This document shows positions 51,839 to 63,204 of a DNA stretch of 64,000 bases, one piece after another. The DNA comes from Branchipolynoe longqiensis (taxonomy: Eukaryota; Annelida; Polychaeta; Phyllodocida; Polynoidae). The notes under the pieces are model-generated. The model saw only the letters and a list, made by a program, of their open reading frames with translations, was not told the origin of the DNA and did not search any database. A program made the position numbers and the translations under genes. The first letter of the stretch is position 1; every line of letters starts with the position of its first letter. Location of the stretch: contig CM059187.1 in assembly GCA_030323885.1 (NCBI GenBank), positions 127,329,525 through 127,393,524 of the forward strand, in the 5' to 3' direction.

Positions 51839-52150
51839 TCACCCCTCCTTCTCTAAATTCAGGTATATAATTGAAAACTAGGCTGAACTCCAAAAAAGGG
51901 TGTGTTGTCATTTCTGTCGGCGAATTGCCTGGTAAACCGCCACCGCCTTCACTGCCCGAATCTGTCTGTCTGGCCAGTGCAGGCTGAGTCAGGGGCGCAC
52001 CGGGGTCAATGTCGGACATGGGCGCGTTGTGATTCGGGGCGCCTCGACAGGTAGCGCCCCATGCGGAGAAACGGGGAACTAACCAACTAAGCAATGCTGG
52101 GTCACAGCCGTCATGGCTTACACTGCACACTTTCGTGGGTCGGAAGGAGT
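51839..52150 (-). CDS. Candidate coding exon, unrecognised
   Basis: The minus strand is open across about 113 codons, and the part from 52018 to 51850 has a GC-rich third position and a non-repetitive protein: MSDIDPGAPLTQPALARQTD, then SGSEGGGGLPGNSPTEMTTH, then a more hydrophobic PFLEFSLVFNYI. I do not recognise a family. The segment lies between two transposable elements (an M-CAG begins at 52163, the hairpin tail ends at 51838) and is GC-richer than either. No clear splice sites were found. It may be a host exon, a retroposed fragment or chance. Confidence 0.2.
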
Positions 52151-52162
52151 ACAACAGGAAAA

Positions 52163-52340
52163 CAGTAAAACCTCCCTAAATAGACCGATCTTGGGACCGA
52201 CCTTAAGTGATCCATTTAGGGAGGTGGTCGGTTTAGGGAGTTAGAATATGGTTACAATGGTCTTGTTGGGCCCCAAATAAATCGATCGAGATAAGGGAGT
52301 GGTAGATCTGTGGAGGTGGTCGGTTAGAGAGGTTTTCCTG
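52163..52340. mobile_element. M-CAG
   Basis: CAGTAAAACCTCCCTAAATA to GGTTAGAGAGGTTTTCCTG, followed by TA. Reverse orientation of the 16001 copy. Confidence 0.83.
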
Positions 52341-53375
52341 TATAGTGATTTTGCTGGCTATCCATGGATCTAATAAAAACAATGTCACCATAAATATTAC
52401 ACTTCTTAATTGCATTATGACACACATTTCTGTTGTGTCGATTGTTGAGAAGAACCGCTCGTTAGATCAAGTTCTATTTAACTTGTCTATCTTGGTGGGT
52501 TTTTTTTCAATATATGTGTGTGTGTTAGTTTGTAGAGATTTGGGTGTACAGGCAGGACAATGGCAGCCCCCCTCTCCGCATTCCCTGTAGGCGCAACTCA
52601 AATTTAATTTAATTTAATAAATCAGCCAGATATTACACGCATAGCCAAATGAGATCGGGAGAGAGGGCATGTCTGTAGAGCTACATAACAATACTATGTA
52701 GTATATATCACTTGCTAATATGAATCCTAATATTGACCGGATGTATAGGTGGGAGTGTGTACTGGGGGTGAGGCATTATATGTTCCCGTGAGTTGATATT
52801 GTGATGCTGTATTTACTTGGTAGATAATCACAGTCGCACAGTCTGGTTATGTGTGTCGTATAGTTCGTATAACACCCACCAGATGGCAGATTGAGTTTGC
52901 CGGTAAGCCATTAGAGCAGTCGGCAGCAGCACCCCGCCCCACCCCCCGCCCCCCGACATCGACTCCCCGTCTCTCCAGCCAAAAGCGTATCCATCGACCC
53001 GCTGACATCATCGTGGCCATCGATCATCAAACCCCAGTGGTTGGGAGGTCGGAAGTTCCAATCCACCGAAATTCTGTGTGATTGATATAGATGTTTGTTG
53101 TTGTTTGTTGTTGTTTTTGTTGGTGTTGGTAGTGGTGGTGGTGGTGTTGGTGGTGGTTTTGGTGCCAGCGGCGGTGCTGCTGGGATGGTTATTAAATATG
53201 TAGTATGAAGAGGAAGGCCGGGCATTGCTACCGCAGCATCCGGTGAGTTCTGTAAGATATGAAAATAGTGGGAGCTGTCAGTACTGGACGCCGAGTACTA
53301 TGTGACACTCGCCCTGATTCCACTGGTTGAATGGGGCGGGGGGGGGGGGGTTGTTAATGTGTACAAATTGACTCA
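52341..53375. other. No certain gene; mixed
   Basis: 52341-52850 is AT-rich. 52900-53090 is GC-rich (CAGCAGCACCCCGCCCCACC) with an open frame lacking recognisable domains. 53098-53170 is a GTT/GGT irregular repeat. A G run lies at 53337-53350. Confidence 0.4.
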
Positions 53376-53850
53376 GTGCTCCTAGATGCCCTCCTCACCA
53401 CGACCTCATCCTTCTTTCCCTCTTCACCCTGCTTTTCCTCGTCATCCTCCTTCCCCTCCTCATCCTCCTTCCCCTCCTCATCCTCCTTCCCCTCCTCATC
53501 CTCCTTCCCATCCTCCTTCCCATCCTCATCCTCCTTCCCATCCTCATCCTGCTTCCCCCTCCTCATCCTCATCTTCCTTTCCCTCATCCTCATCCTTCCC
53601 CAACTCATCATCCTTCCCATCCTCATCCTCCTTCCCCTACTCATCCTCCTTCCCCTCCTCATCCTCCTTCCCCTCATCCTCATCCTTCCCCCCCTCATCA
53701 TCCTTCCCATTCTCATCATCCTTCCCCTACTCACCATCCTTCCACATCTCATCCTCACCCTTCCCCTACTCATCATCCGCCCCCTCATCCTCCTTCCCCT
53801 CTTCATCCCCCTTCCCCTCTCCATCCCCCTTCCCCTTCTCCTTCCCCCAT
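53376..53850. repeat. CT-rich 15-bp minisatellite
   Basis: Unit CCTCATCCTCCTTCC and variants, on the + strand; about 30 copies. Ser/Pro- and Arg/Met/Gly-rich frames are artefacts. Confidence 0.92.
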
Positions 53851-53852
53851 AG

Positions 53853-54190
53853 ACTGGGTGCAGTGGCTGAATCGGTTGAGCGTTGGCCTCGCGTCTGGGA
53901 GATCGAGAGTTTTGTTCCCGGTCGAGTCAAACCAATGACTTATAAAATTGATACTTGTCACTTCATAGCCTGGCACTCAGCATTAATAGGATAGGGCAAG
54001 AACTGGTCAGCTCAGTGTCAGGATACTGTGAATGGGACATCAGGTCATGGTCCCAGTGGTAAGATTTCCAAGTGGGACAGCACTATAAAGTTGCCATTAA
54101 CACCCAGCACCCACATACCCCCAGCCCCATCCCTGATAGTAAATCCTGATAGTAAATGTTGCTAGGACGTAAAACAACAACAAACAAACG
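53853..54190 (+). mobile_element. SINE-1b, full length
   Basis: Head GACTGGGTGCAGTGGCTGAA, GTTCCCGGTCGAGTCAAACC, body, and a tail in which GATATGACCTTAGA is replaced by GATAGTAAATCCTGATAGTA before TGTTGCTAGGACGTAAAAC. Confidence 0.85.
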
Positions 54191-54533
54191 TACCTAGAGC
54201 AAGACTCAAACCGGATAATTGTGGCATTTCGGGACAAGCCTCCTAACCTTTAGACTAGCTAGACTCCCTGATACAATCACCCTACCACGCTTGCCTGTCT
54301 CTTTGGCTATCTGTCAGTCAGTTTACATAACTATGTATAACATCCACATAAAAAGGCATGCAGCAAAGAAACGAATTAGAAATCAGGAATTCCTGACAGC
54401 ATAGAATTTCTATGGCTGCAAAATAGTTCTGAATCCTATGCCTACAGCTCAACTGTACTATGATCACAGCATGGCGACGCTCTGGACACAGCCTAGCATA
54501 GTAGCAGTGTGTGACACCAAAGTGAATGCCCAG
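54191..54533. other. No gene seen
   Basis: Unique sequence. Confidence 0.5.
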
Positions 54534-54845
54534 GTTGGTTGGTTGTTGGAGTTTTTATGTCCTGGCAACATCTAAGGTCATATCAGGATGAGTACCGACT
54601 TGTGGCAGTGAGCACTCCTGGTGACTTCATAGTGCTGTCCCACTGGGAAATCAGGCCACCAGCACCATGAGCCAATATCCCACTAAGTTACATTATCCTT
54701 GCCTTATCCTATTAATGCTGAGTGCCAGGCTAGGAAGTGACAAGTATCAATTTGATAAGTCTTTGGTATGACTTGACTTTGAACCGAACTCGTGATCTCC
54801 CACACGCGAGGCCCAAGTGCTATCTACTCGGCCACCGCGTCCGGT
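54534..54845 (-). mobile_element. SINE-1b, full length
   Basis: Tail GGTTGGTTGTTGGAGTTTTT, body with a short deletion (CTAAGTTACATTATCCTTGC), and head CTACTCGGCCACCGCGTCCG. Confidence 0.87.
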
Positions 54846-55340
54846 AGGTAACATGGTGAAGCCCCTGGATGCTATGACGTATGAGTGTAGTTCACTGAAC
54901 TCAAGACACAACCATAAACCAAAAACACACAAAACCAACAATGTTAAATATAGCATCTAATGATCACTTTCCAATGGGATCATCTATTGAGTTGTTGTCG
55001 CCTGCCGACAGGGATACCCGTATCGGGTATGTCTGGGTGCATTGTGTGACATGGATGGGGTCTACGTGAGTACTTGCGCGCCCCCTCGTGACAGCAAGTA
55101 GGCATCATTAAGTAACCTATATATGTAATGCCGCCCAGACAACTGGCGAGTGAGAGGATTATCGGCAGTATGGCGACCATGTGGGCACTTTGTGGGATTT
55201 GCGAGACTTGGCGATAAAAAACGATCCTTTAAAAAAATATTTCTCAATCCAGGAGATTCATGAATGTCAAAAGCCGAGGCTTGCAATTTTTTCTTTTTGG
55301 ATTGATGGTCTGATGACGCCACTTTGCACCTGCAAACTAT
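54846..55340. other. No certain gene; CTCF-like motif
   Basis: Around 55150-55200 ATGGCGACC opens only a 15-codon frame. Two overlapping frames on opposite strands (55062-55366) have no recognised domain. The motif at 55078 is listed separately. Confidence 0.4.
55078..55091 (-). promoter_or_regulatory. CTCF-like motif
   Basis: On the minus strand TCACGAGGGGGCGC agrees with CCACNAGGGGGCGC at 13 of 14 positions. Confidence 0.35.
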
Positions 55341-55515
55341 GTGTCTGTTGGGGTTTTGCGATCTAGCAACACCTAACGACCGGTTACCGATATGTGACAG
55401 TAAGCACTGATGAGTGACTTATTATAGCGCTTCCCCACTGGGAGACCAGACCACCGGCACCATGACCCGATATCCCGCTCAGTCACATTATCCTGATACT
55501 GAGCTATTCAATCTG
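55341..55515 (-). mobile_element. SINE-1, tail half
   Basis: GTTGGGGTTTTGCGATCTAG, GACCGGTTACCGATATGTGA, and body to GATACTGAGCTATTCAATC. Confidence 0.75.
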
Positions 55516-55827
55516 TAAGGAAAGAAGCTAATGTAATTTGGGCATCAGGGATAGTGTGTTTATGGGTTCAGACGTGAGGTTAAGGTGGAGTACATGCCTC
55601 TATAGAAGGATGGGGCGGGGAAAGAAAACGCTTCACTGCCAATTGTGTAAACATACCAGGTCCAAGCTCCGGTCCCTCAGGGACCAGCATGCAGTAACTC
55701 GGAAGATATAGGAGACTAGTGACCTATGAACTGTGACCTGCTTAATATATTACCCCTTTGTGAAGTCCCTGGTAGATATCATTCTAGTAGCTTAAATTGT
55801 GAAGCCAATTAGGGATTACTGATCACA
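55516..55827. other. No gene seen
   Basis: Unique sequence. Confidence 0.5.
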
Positions 55828-55891
55828 GGCACTCCCGTCCCGATATGACCTTAGATGTTGCCAGGACGTAAAACTCCAACAACCAACCAAT
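55828..55891 (+). mobile_element. SINE-1 tail only
   Basis: CACTCCCGTCCCGATATGAC to AACTCCAACAACCAACCAAT. Confidence 0.78.
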
Positions 55892-56042
55892 CACAGGCAC
55901 CCACCCTGGATTTGTGCCGTAAACACGTGCATAATACTAATAGTTACTTTCAAAATATGCAAGCTATTAAATACCCATATTCGATAGTCACTTGAGAATA
56001 TGTCAAGCTCAGTATGGTTATTATGTTACTTGACCCATCCTT

Positions 56043-56457
56043 TTAAGGCTCTGTCACACATCACCGGATTGGGGAAATGGAAATAAACGGAACAAAGTCT
56101 GTTGATATCCATCAAAGGCTGGTTTGTGTCCATTGCATATCCGTTGATATCTGGCCCGATCCGTTACAAGTTTTGAAAATGCACAAAACTTGGAATGGAT
56201 GCCGCCGGATTGACATCTATGGTTCTTGTCCAGTTTGAGTCCTTTTAGTCCGCTTACCGTCCATTGGCTATCCGTTCATGCCCGTTTCCTGTCCTTTTCA
56301 TGTCCTTTTCATGTCCGTTTCATGGCCGTTCACCCAGCGGCCTTTGACCCGATATCGCAACATTTTGACACATTTTGATACTTATCACACCCAAACACCA
56401 CCGGACTAGACAATTCTGTTCGTTACTCAATCTGGCATAGTGTGACAGGCACTTTAA
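56043..56457. mobile_element. M-TGTCACA element (415 bp)
   Basis: AAGGCTCTGTCACACATCAC to CTGGCATAGTGTGACAGGCA. The interior (TTTCATGTCCGTTTCATGGC) is shared with 15576-15925. Confidence 0.8.
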
Positions 56458-56672
56458 GGGGCGGCAACATACCATCGCAACTTCACTTATTCACAATTAT
56501 CATGAACGAATACGACTTTATAATTGGACCTACCTAATTTCTGGATTTTATATAGGGATTAATCAAGACTGAGAGTACCTAAATATCAAACTGTGACTGT
56601 TAGGGTTAGACTCATTGAGCTTTAATGATCATATTCAATTCTTAGCATGAAATAAACGAGGGAATACATATA

Positions 56673-56866
56673 CAGTAAAACCTCTCTAACCGATCACCTA
56701 CACAGATCGATCACTCCACTAGATCGATCGCTTTATTTGGGTCCCAAACAATCGCCCATGCAATACCACTGTAATGATTTTTAAAAACTCCCTAAACCGA
56801 CCACCTCACTAAATGGACCCATTTCAAATCGGTCCTATGGTCGGTAGATTTAGAGAGGTTTCACTG
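56673..56866. mobile_element. M-CAG, both TA flanks intact
   Basis: TA, CAGTAAAACCTCTCTAACCG ... TTTAGAGAGGTTTCACTG, TA. The clearest example of the family's borders. Confidence 0.87.
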
Positions 56867-57039
56867 TACATCGGGATAGGTTTTCTACAGGTTTTCTGTA
56901 TGTAATAAAGAAACATTTCACTGCAGTAGAATTCCCCAATAAAAGTAGCACAAGCCGAACCTTGAGTAATATTCACTTTGAAGCCATCTGACTCCTGCCT
57001 TATAACCTATATAATTCCACACCTCCCTTCCCTGCATAT

Positions 57040-57320
57040 GACTGGACATGGTGACCGAATCACTAGAGTGCAGGCTTCCTGTGCGGGAGGTCGGGAGTTC
57101 AGAACCAAATGACTTACTTATGATAGGATAAGGACTGGTTAGCTCAATATCAGGATAATGTGACTGTGTAGGATATTGGGTCATGGTGCCAGTGGCCTGG
57201 TCTCCGAGTGGGACAGCACTATGAAGTTGCCAGAAGTGTGCACTGTCGAAAGTCGGTACCCGTCCTGATATAACCTTAGATGTTGCGAGGATGTAAAACC
57301 TCCAACAAACATCAAACAAA
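57040..57320 (+). mobile_element. SINE-1b with body deletion
   Basis: Head GACATGGTGACCGAATCACT, GAGGTCGGGAGTTCAGAACC, a gap of about 40 bases, body, and tail GATATAACCTTAGATGTTGC. Confidence 0.83.
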
Positions 57321-58326
57321 CTAACTTCCCTGCATGACGTCACAGAATGAGCTATTTGAGCTCCAGCACAATAACTGGGTAATGATTGGTCTAATATAAT
57401 ACTCCTGGATTGAACAATGTATTCTTAGTAATTCTGACTGTAATGAAGTTAGGACTTCTATGGTTATGTTTAGTTTTTTGTGTGATGGTTTGTTTACCCT
57501 GTCAATGACACGTAAGTCGCATCACTGCTTCTTTTCATCGCTGAACAGCAATAGTCTCAATTTGGTAGTTGGATTGTCATCTTTTAGATGTTCGTTTTTG
57601 TGTGTGCCACATTTGCGACATTTTGGTTGCAAATAATATACACATGTTCTATGATGTTAATATTCTATTAACATATAGAAAATATTCATGAAAAAGAATA
57701 TGATAAAATCATGGGAGCAAAACCTTAAATTCAGGTGTCAGAATGGGGGAGAGGGGGGGCAACGTCCAAGATGGCTGCTTGTTGTTAAGTGGAACACACC
57801 TTGTTGAAAACCGAACGTCAGAACACCCAACGACAATAACTCACCTAATTTACAGGTGGCCAGATTAGCCCAATTTAGGAAATTCTGAATAAGAATAACA
57901 ATTTGACAAAACAAAAGCACCCACCAGTGGACAGACACGCTCAACTGCGCTTAATTAAATCTTTCTCTCCGAAAGTTCTCATTTGTAGACACTTGCTTTT
58001 TATATAGTATATCTTTTGGATTTATAGCCCCATATGGGACTCCCTAATTTTATATATATCTATTTTTATATATAGCATATATAATATGTGTGATATTTGT
58101 TGTAGAATTTCAGGCAGAAATATTGCTGTCAATAATGCGACATCATGCGGTGTTGATTACAGAAGATTATTTCTAGAAGTAACCAAAAGTACAATTATTG
58201 CTATGAAGCCTAGCAAGAGTGGATATTGAGAGGTATTTAAATGTTATGCACACCTCCTAACATTAAAACATGACCCCCCCCCCCCCCCAAATAAAGCAAG
58301 ACACAGACCATTGTATGTTGATTGTT
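57321..58326. other. No gene seen
   Basis: AT-rich, unique. A C run lies at 58276-58288. Confidence 0.5.
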
Positions 58327-59884
58327 ATTATTAATATGCAGGTATGCAGGTATAGCAATATCTCAGGGAGTTTGACGCCCCTGCCTTGCAGAGTTCTAAA
58401 CCACTGCCTTGTGGTACAGGTCCTTGACAGAACCGAAGGCTAAGGGAGCAAACCCTAAACAGAAAACCATGTCACTGTGGCAGCATTAAGGGCGGTTGAT
58501 GTATGGAACTCCCCAACATCTCCCGACCAGCCACTGCAGGGACAAATAGTTTTGCGCCTGTCTTGACATGTTCTTGCCGGTGTGAAACCTCTATTTGCTC
58601 CCCGAGCGAGTGCCGCTGGTAACTTGCAAAAGCCAGCAGCACTTCAACACTTTTGCAGGCAGCTTTCATGAAATCTACAAGAAAAGTGCATTGAGCAGGA
58701 CCGACCACTGTACATGGTATTTGTCGATTTCACTAAGGCATTTGATACAGTCGGGAGGACCGGGCTATGGCAGCTACTGAGGAAGTACGGATGCCCAGAG
58801 AAGTTCACAACTATGATCGAGGCTCTACATACAGGAATGATGGCGAACCTTAGTGCTGGAGGGGAAGTCTCGGAATCGTTCGGGGTTACCAATGGGGTCA
58901 AGCAAGGTTGTGTACTGGCCCTCACGCTCTTCTCCATCTTCCTATCAGCAATGCTAGACGAGGCTTTCCGAGACATGGGGGATGGCATCTATATACAGTC
59001 CAGACAGAGCGCTGACCTATTCAATGTCGCACACTTCAGAGCGAAGACCAAGACTACTCAGATACTGGTGAGAGAGCTACTATTCGCAGATGACAGTGCA
59101 CTGGTTGCCCACTCTGCTGAAGAGACCCAGAAAATAGTGGACGCTTTCTCCGATGCATCAAAGAAGTTTGGCCTGAAAATTAACATCAAGAAGACGGAGG
59201 TGCTGTACCAACCCAACTCTACAAGAACCCGAGAGGAGGAGATCATGGTTGACGGAAACAAGCTGAACTCTGTTCCGGAATTCACCTATCTCGGAAGCAC
59301 TATATCAATTGATGGACGCATTGATGCTGAGATACAGAGGAGGATGGCCAAGGCTAGCGCATCTTTCGGCCGACTACGCCAGAGACTCTGGAACAACCAC
59401 CATGTGTCCATTCGGGTCAAAGGTAAGATCTACCGCGCAATCGTGCTATCCACCCTACTATACGGAGCCGAGGCCTGGACAGTGTACAGACAGCAGGTGA
59501 AAAAGCTGCATGCCTTCATGATGCGACATCTGCGTTCAATCATGAGGCTAACCTGGAAGGACAAAGTGACGAATAAGGAAATACTCGAACGGATGGGGCT
59601 GCCCTCTATGGAGGATCTTCTGATCAAAAAGAATCTCCGGTGGACTGGACACCTCATGAGGATGTCATCAGACAGGCTACCAAAGCAGATCCTCTATTCT
59701 CAACTGTCTTCTGGCTACAGAAAGAGAGGGCGCCCCCGTCTCCGGTTCAAAGATACCATCAAGAGAAACCTGAAGCTGAGAGACATTAAGACCGACTCAT
59801 GGACGCAACTCTCACAACAGAGAGCTAAATGGAGAGCGGCAGTCAAGTAATGAAAGCAGTCTTTGATGATGATGATTATTAATA
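58327..59884 (+). mobile_element. RTE-1 copy 3, largest, with 10-bp target duplication
   Basis: ATTATTAATA at 58327-58336 and 59875-59884. The element starts ATATGCAGG-like (TGCAGGTATGCAGGTATAGC), contains the 350-bp 5' unit to GCAGGCAGCTTTCATGAAAT (about 58675), then joins directly to the middle of the reverse transcriptase and continues to the 3' UTR and GATGATGAT tail. The endonuclease and the first RT motifs are missing. The 3' UTR also lacks the 21 bases TCGCATCGCGACC...CAT present in copy 1. Confidence 0.9.
58678..59850 (+). pseudogene. RTE-clade reverse transcriptase, N-terminally deleted but otherwise open
   Basis: The homologous frame starts at about 58678 (LQEKCIEQDRPLY, a motif just ahead of RT motif A in RTE elements) and stays open to the stop at 59848-59850, about 390 codons. 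Counting from the Met at 58714: motif A VDFTKAFDTV (Asp5), motif B GVKQGCVLALTLF (residues 61-73; the usual Pro after VLA is Leu here), motif C LLFADD (Asp126, Asp127), motif D GLKINIKKTEVL, then LLYGAEAWTVYRQQVKKL, a thumb/C-terminal domain typical of RTE, and RGRPRLRFKD near the end. The apurinic endonuclease and RT motifs 0-2 are absent, so it cannot be functional. The absence of stops over 1.1 kb suggests a young insertion. No promoter or start codon serves this frame; the nearest upstream ATG (TTTCATGAAATC) is out of frame. Confidence 0.88.
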
Positions 59885-60296
59885 AGTATTTATATATATA
59901 TATTTTAAAGAATACACATTTGGTAACTTTCTCTGGATGAAGATTCAATTTAAATTTTAATTCATTTCCGACTGCCCCCATCGTAGGAAGAAAATCAGAG
60001 GTTCATATGAATATGAAAGCTGGATAGACTTGTTTTCAAATATATTTTATAAAGAGACATGCATGTAAATACATAATTAAATATGGGAGCAATATTGTTT
60101 AATAGTTCAAGACGGGGTGGTGTCGCAGATCATGTGCATTGTTCTAAATGCCGCGCACATGACACCATCAACAAATTGCATGAGACAGGAGAACCCCAGC
60201 AACAACACTTTTGGTAATAACATCAACATACGACCAAAACAATAACATGAGACGCAAATACACTACTGTAGGGACTGGGCGGGGAGGTGGGAGATG
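59885..60296. other. No gene seen
   Basis: AT-rich unique sequence. Confidence 0.5.
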
Positions 60297-60335
60297 GGGA
60301 GGGGGGGGGGGGGGGGGGGGGTGGGGGGGGGTAAG
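60297..60335. repeat. G run
   Basis: About 21 consecutive G from 60301, then GTGGGGGGGG; a strong quadruplex candidate and a likely sequencing or assembly weak point. Confidence 0.9.
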
Positions 60336-61129
60336 GTGTTGTGGGGGTGGGGTGGCCAAGGGGCTAAGGGGCTGTGGGACGGGGAGGGAGGGGAGGAGGC
60401 GTTATGTTTTATTAGCATTCTCCCATCTATGAGAATGTCAGCGTCTCCCGAGGAGGTCACGTGATCTGAGAAGGTCACGTGATAGGATACTAGAATAGAA
60501 TAAGGTTGGTTGTCTTTGCTTCCATCTAGATATTATTGTATCACCTTATCCCAAATATTGAGAGAGAGAGAGTGGGAGAGAGAGAGTGGGAGAGTGAGAG
60601 AGAGAGAGAGAGAAAAGACCATCACTATCGGAAATAATGGTGATGTTCTTTCTTGTTTCTTGCCTGTTGTGTTTTGGTTGTTGTTTTTGTGTGTGTGTGA
60701 GTTTTTCCCCCTCCGGTTCATATGGAACTATTATAACCGCGGCCCACATGTGTTCCACCTAAATGAGGACCCTGCGTTGGCTATATCTGCTGCATCTTCA
60801 TTATAGTGTAGATATTTTGTCCCGTCACGTGGACTTTTGGCATTAATTTGGGCGGGTTTCTTTCTCTTTAATTTTTTTAATGTTTTTCTTTATCTAATGA
60901 CGTCGTTACTACGTGGCAGCACGTGCTTGTATAAGCCACGCCACTCTTTTCGATATTAAGAAGCACTGTCTTGATATAGTGTCGTCGTATTAAAAGAACA
61001 ACACATGTATGCGCTGTAATAAAGTAAATGAAGGTTGACTTTGATGAAACGGTGAAAACCTTACAGAATGTAGACTGGGAGTAATTCAGTCTATTTGTGA
61101 TCAGCAGATCGATGTGTCGACAGGATAGC
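60336..61129. other. No certain gene; paired E-boxes and GA repeat
   Basis: Contains two GGTCACGTGAT words (60455-60465 and 60473-60483), a GA-rich repeat at 60560-60616, and further CACGTG words at 60826-60835 (GTCACGTGG) and near 60920 (GCACGTGC). No exon could be defined. Confidence 0.4.
60455..60483. promoter_or_regulatory. Two identical E-box words, 18 bases apart
   Basis: GGTCACGTGAT occurs twice. TCACGTGA is the preferred site of MITF/TFEB and USF-type bHLH-ZIP factors. The non-repetitive context and the further CACGTG words within 450 bases support a regulatory element. Confidence 0.4.
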
Positions 61130-61166
61130 CGCCAGACACCCAGTCTCCCAGTGGGGCAAGACTATA
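61130..61166 (+). mobile_element. SINE-1, left part, split by SatTE
   Basis: CCCAGTCTCCCAGTGGGGCA and AGACTATA are body sequence that resumes at 63598 (TATAAAGTCACCAGGAGTGC). The left border is not clear. Confidence 0.75.
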
Positions 61167-61723
61167 GACCTATTTCTTATCACGTCAGCATGGGTATTTA
61201 GGTCAGTGCGCGCGCTTCTTGGCTGCAGGACGACACTGTCACACCCCCAACTCAATGGCCATGAGTAATCTTCATACAACAAAAGTGAAATATCTCTTAA
61301 ATTACACCACCTAGAAACAAACCAGTTGGAACACATATAGAAAACATATTCAACGAATAGATTATATTAAATTTATATGGTTAGGGTTCTGCATTTCTTT
61401 TAATTTTGAATAAAATTGACGTTTTGCACTGTGCGTATTGGCAAACTCAATGCATTGTCAAACATATTCAACGAACAGATTATATTAAATTCATAAGGTT
61501 ACAGTTCTGCATTTCTATTAATTTTGAATAAAATTGACGTTTTGAACTGCATGTATAGGCAAACTCAATGCATTGTCAATGGATGTGAGCAATCTTCATA
61601 CAGAAAAAGTGAAATACCTCTTAAACTACACCATCTAGAAACAAACCGCTTGGAATAAATATAGAAAACATATTCAAGGAACAGATTATATTAAAGTTAT
61701 AAGGTTAGGGTTCTGCATTTCTA

Positions 61724-61905
61724 TTAAAGTTGCATGGTCCGATGGCATTTGAGTTTTTGTCTTATTTTTTAGATAAATATATCAAATTGATCGTTACGAG
61801 CTACTAATCATTAGTCTGGAGTGATTTTGATTAAAGATGATTAGTTTTGAAGTAATTTGAGCTGGAAGAACCAAAAATAATTTCGACAAGCTTGCCAAAA
61901 GTCCT
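61724..61905 (+). mobile_element. M-TTAA left part
   Basis: AAAGTTGCATGGTCCGATGG, AGATAAATATATCAAATTGA, GACAAGCTTGCCAAAAGTCC; the right half is missing. Confidence 0.7.
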
Positions 61906-62084
61906 GTGGCCATGACCCAGATGGTCATCTCGCAGTGACCAAGTGATGTGAGATGACCTACTAATCCTGGAACCTGACAGGACTGTAGGTAGGTATTTCT
62001 GTTTTGGTTTTGAACATTCTGGGAACGGATTAGTGCCATAGGCCCATGACACTAGGGTTTTTAACTAAATATAATGTGTGTCTG

Positions 62085-62625
62085 TTGTCTGCTTGTGTCT
62101 GTCTGTCTATGTATGTCTGTATGTGTCTGTGTGTGTCTGTCTGTGTGTATGTCTGTGTGTGTCTATATGTGTGGGTATGTATGTGTGTATGTGTCTGTGT
62201 GTGTCTGTCTGTGTGTGTGCTTGTCTCTGTATGTCTATGTTTCTGTGTATGTGTGTGTATGTATGTGTATGTATGTATGTGTGTGAGTCTGCCTCTGTCT
62301 GTGTGTGTCTGTCTATGTGTCTCTGTCTGTGTGTGTGTGTCTCTCTCTCTGCAAAGTCAGGTTGGGTGTATGTGTGTCTGTGTATGTCGGGTGTGTGCAT
62401 GTCTGTGTGTTTCTGTGTCTGTGTGTGATGTCTGTTCATGTCTGTCTGTGTGTATATCTATGTGTGTATGTATGTGTGTATGTGTGTATGCCTGTGTGTA
62501 TCTGTATGTGTGTATGTCTGTCTGTGTGTGTATGTATGTGTGTATGTATGTCTGTGTGTATGTCTGTCTCTGTGTCTCTGTAAAGTCATGTCAGGAAACA
62601 CACAGACACATACACACAGACACAT
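62085..62625. repeat. TG/TCTG/TATG microsatellite
   Basis: About 500 bases of TGTGTC, TGTATG and TGTCTG units, then a short CACACAGACACATAC run at 62595-62625. Cys/Val/Ser-rich and His/Thr-rich frames are artefacts. Confidence 0.92.
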
Positions 62626-62736
62626 CCACCTCATTTCCCCTTCCCCTCTATGTCCCTGCACAGTAGGCCTACTTGGCTAATGGCTAATGGCTACTTGGCT
62701 ACTAGGCTCATGAGGTCACGACATTGGCCTAGTTGG

Positions 62737-63091
62737 TTAAAGCTGCCTTGTCCGATGAAATATCAAATTTTCAAAACCAAACCAATTATCTAGATTTGAT
62801 TTTACATATCTAACTTAGATACTGATGCACTTATTAAGCATTTGTTTCTGCGTAGAAGACAATACTGAGTCAATTTAACAGAACCTATTACCACAGAAGT
62901 CTATAGTGTCAGAGTTTTGGCAAGCTTGCCAAAACTCATTTCTCATGTTTGCACTCAAAATATCTCAAAAGTTTACCATTTAAAATAAAAGTAACTTTGA
63001 ACTAATGTAAAGTAGATACTAGTGATCGATCTAATATATTTATCTCAGAAAAAATACAGAAATTCTAAACCATCGGACTATTCAACTTTAA
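62737..63091 (-). mobile_element. M-TTAA, 355 bp, intact
   Basis: TTAAAGCTGCCTTGTCCGAT to ATCGGACTATTCAACTTTAA. It shows the uninterrupted sequence (CTGCGTAGAAGACAATACTGAG region) where the 13763 copy carries its CT insert. Confidence 0.87.
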
Positions 63092-63204
63092 TGACCTCCT
63101 GGCATAATGGGTGTTTCAAAGTGAGTGTCTAAAGGGGTGAGCTTATAAATTCACTGGTTATTCTGTATATGCGGTCCCAAATCAGTAAGTAGCTAATACA
63201 CCAG

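Noticed and set aside
52851..53225. Proline-rich frames on both strands
   Set aside because: They arise from a C-rich stretch and a GTT/GGT repeat; no domain was recognised.
62046..62666. Cys/Val/Ser-rich frame, 206 codons
   Set aside because: Translation of a TG-type microsatellite.
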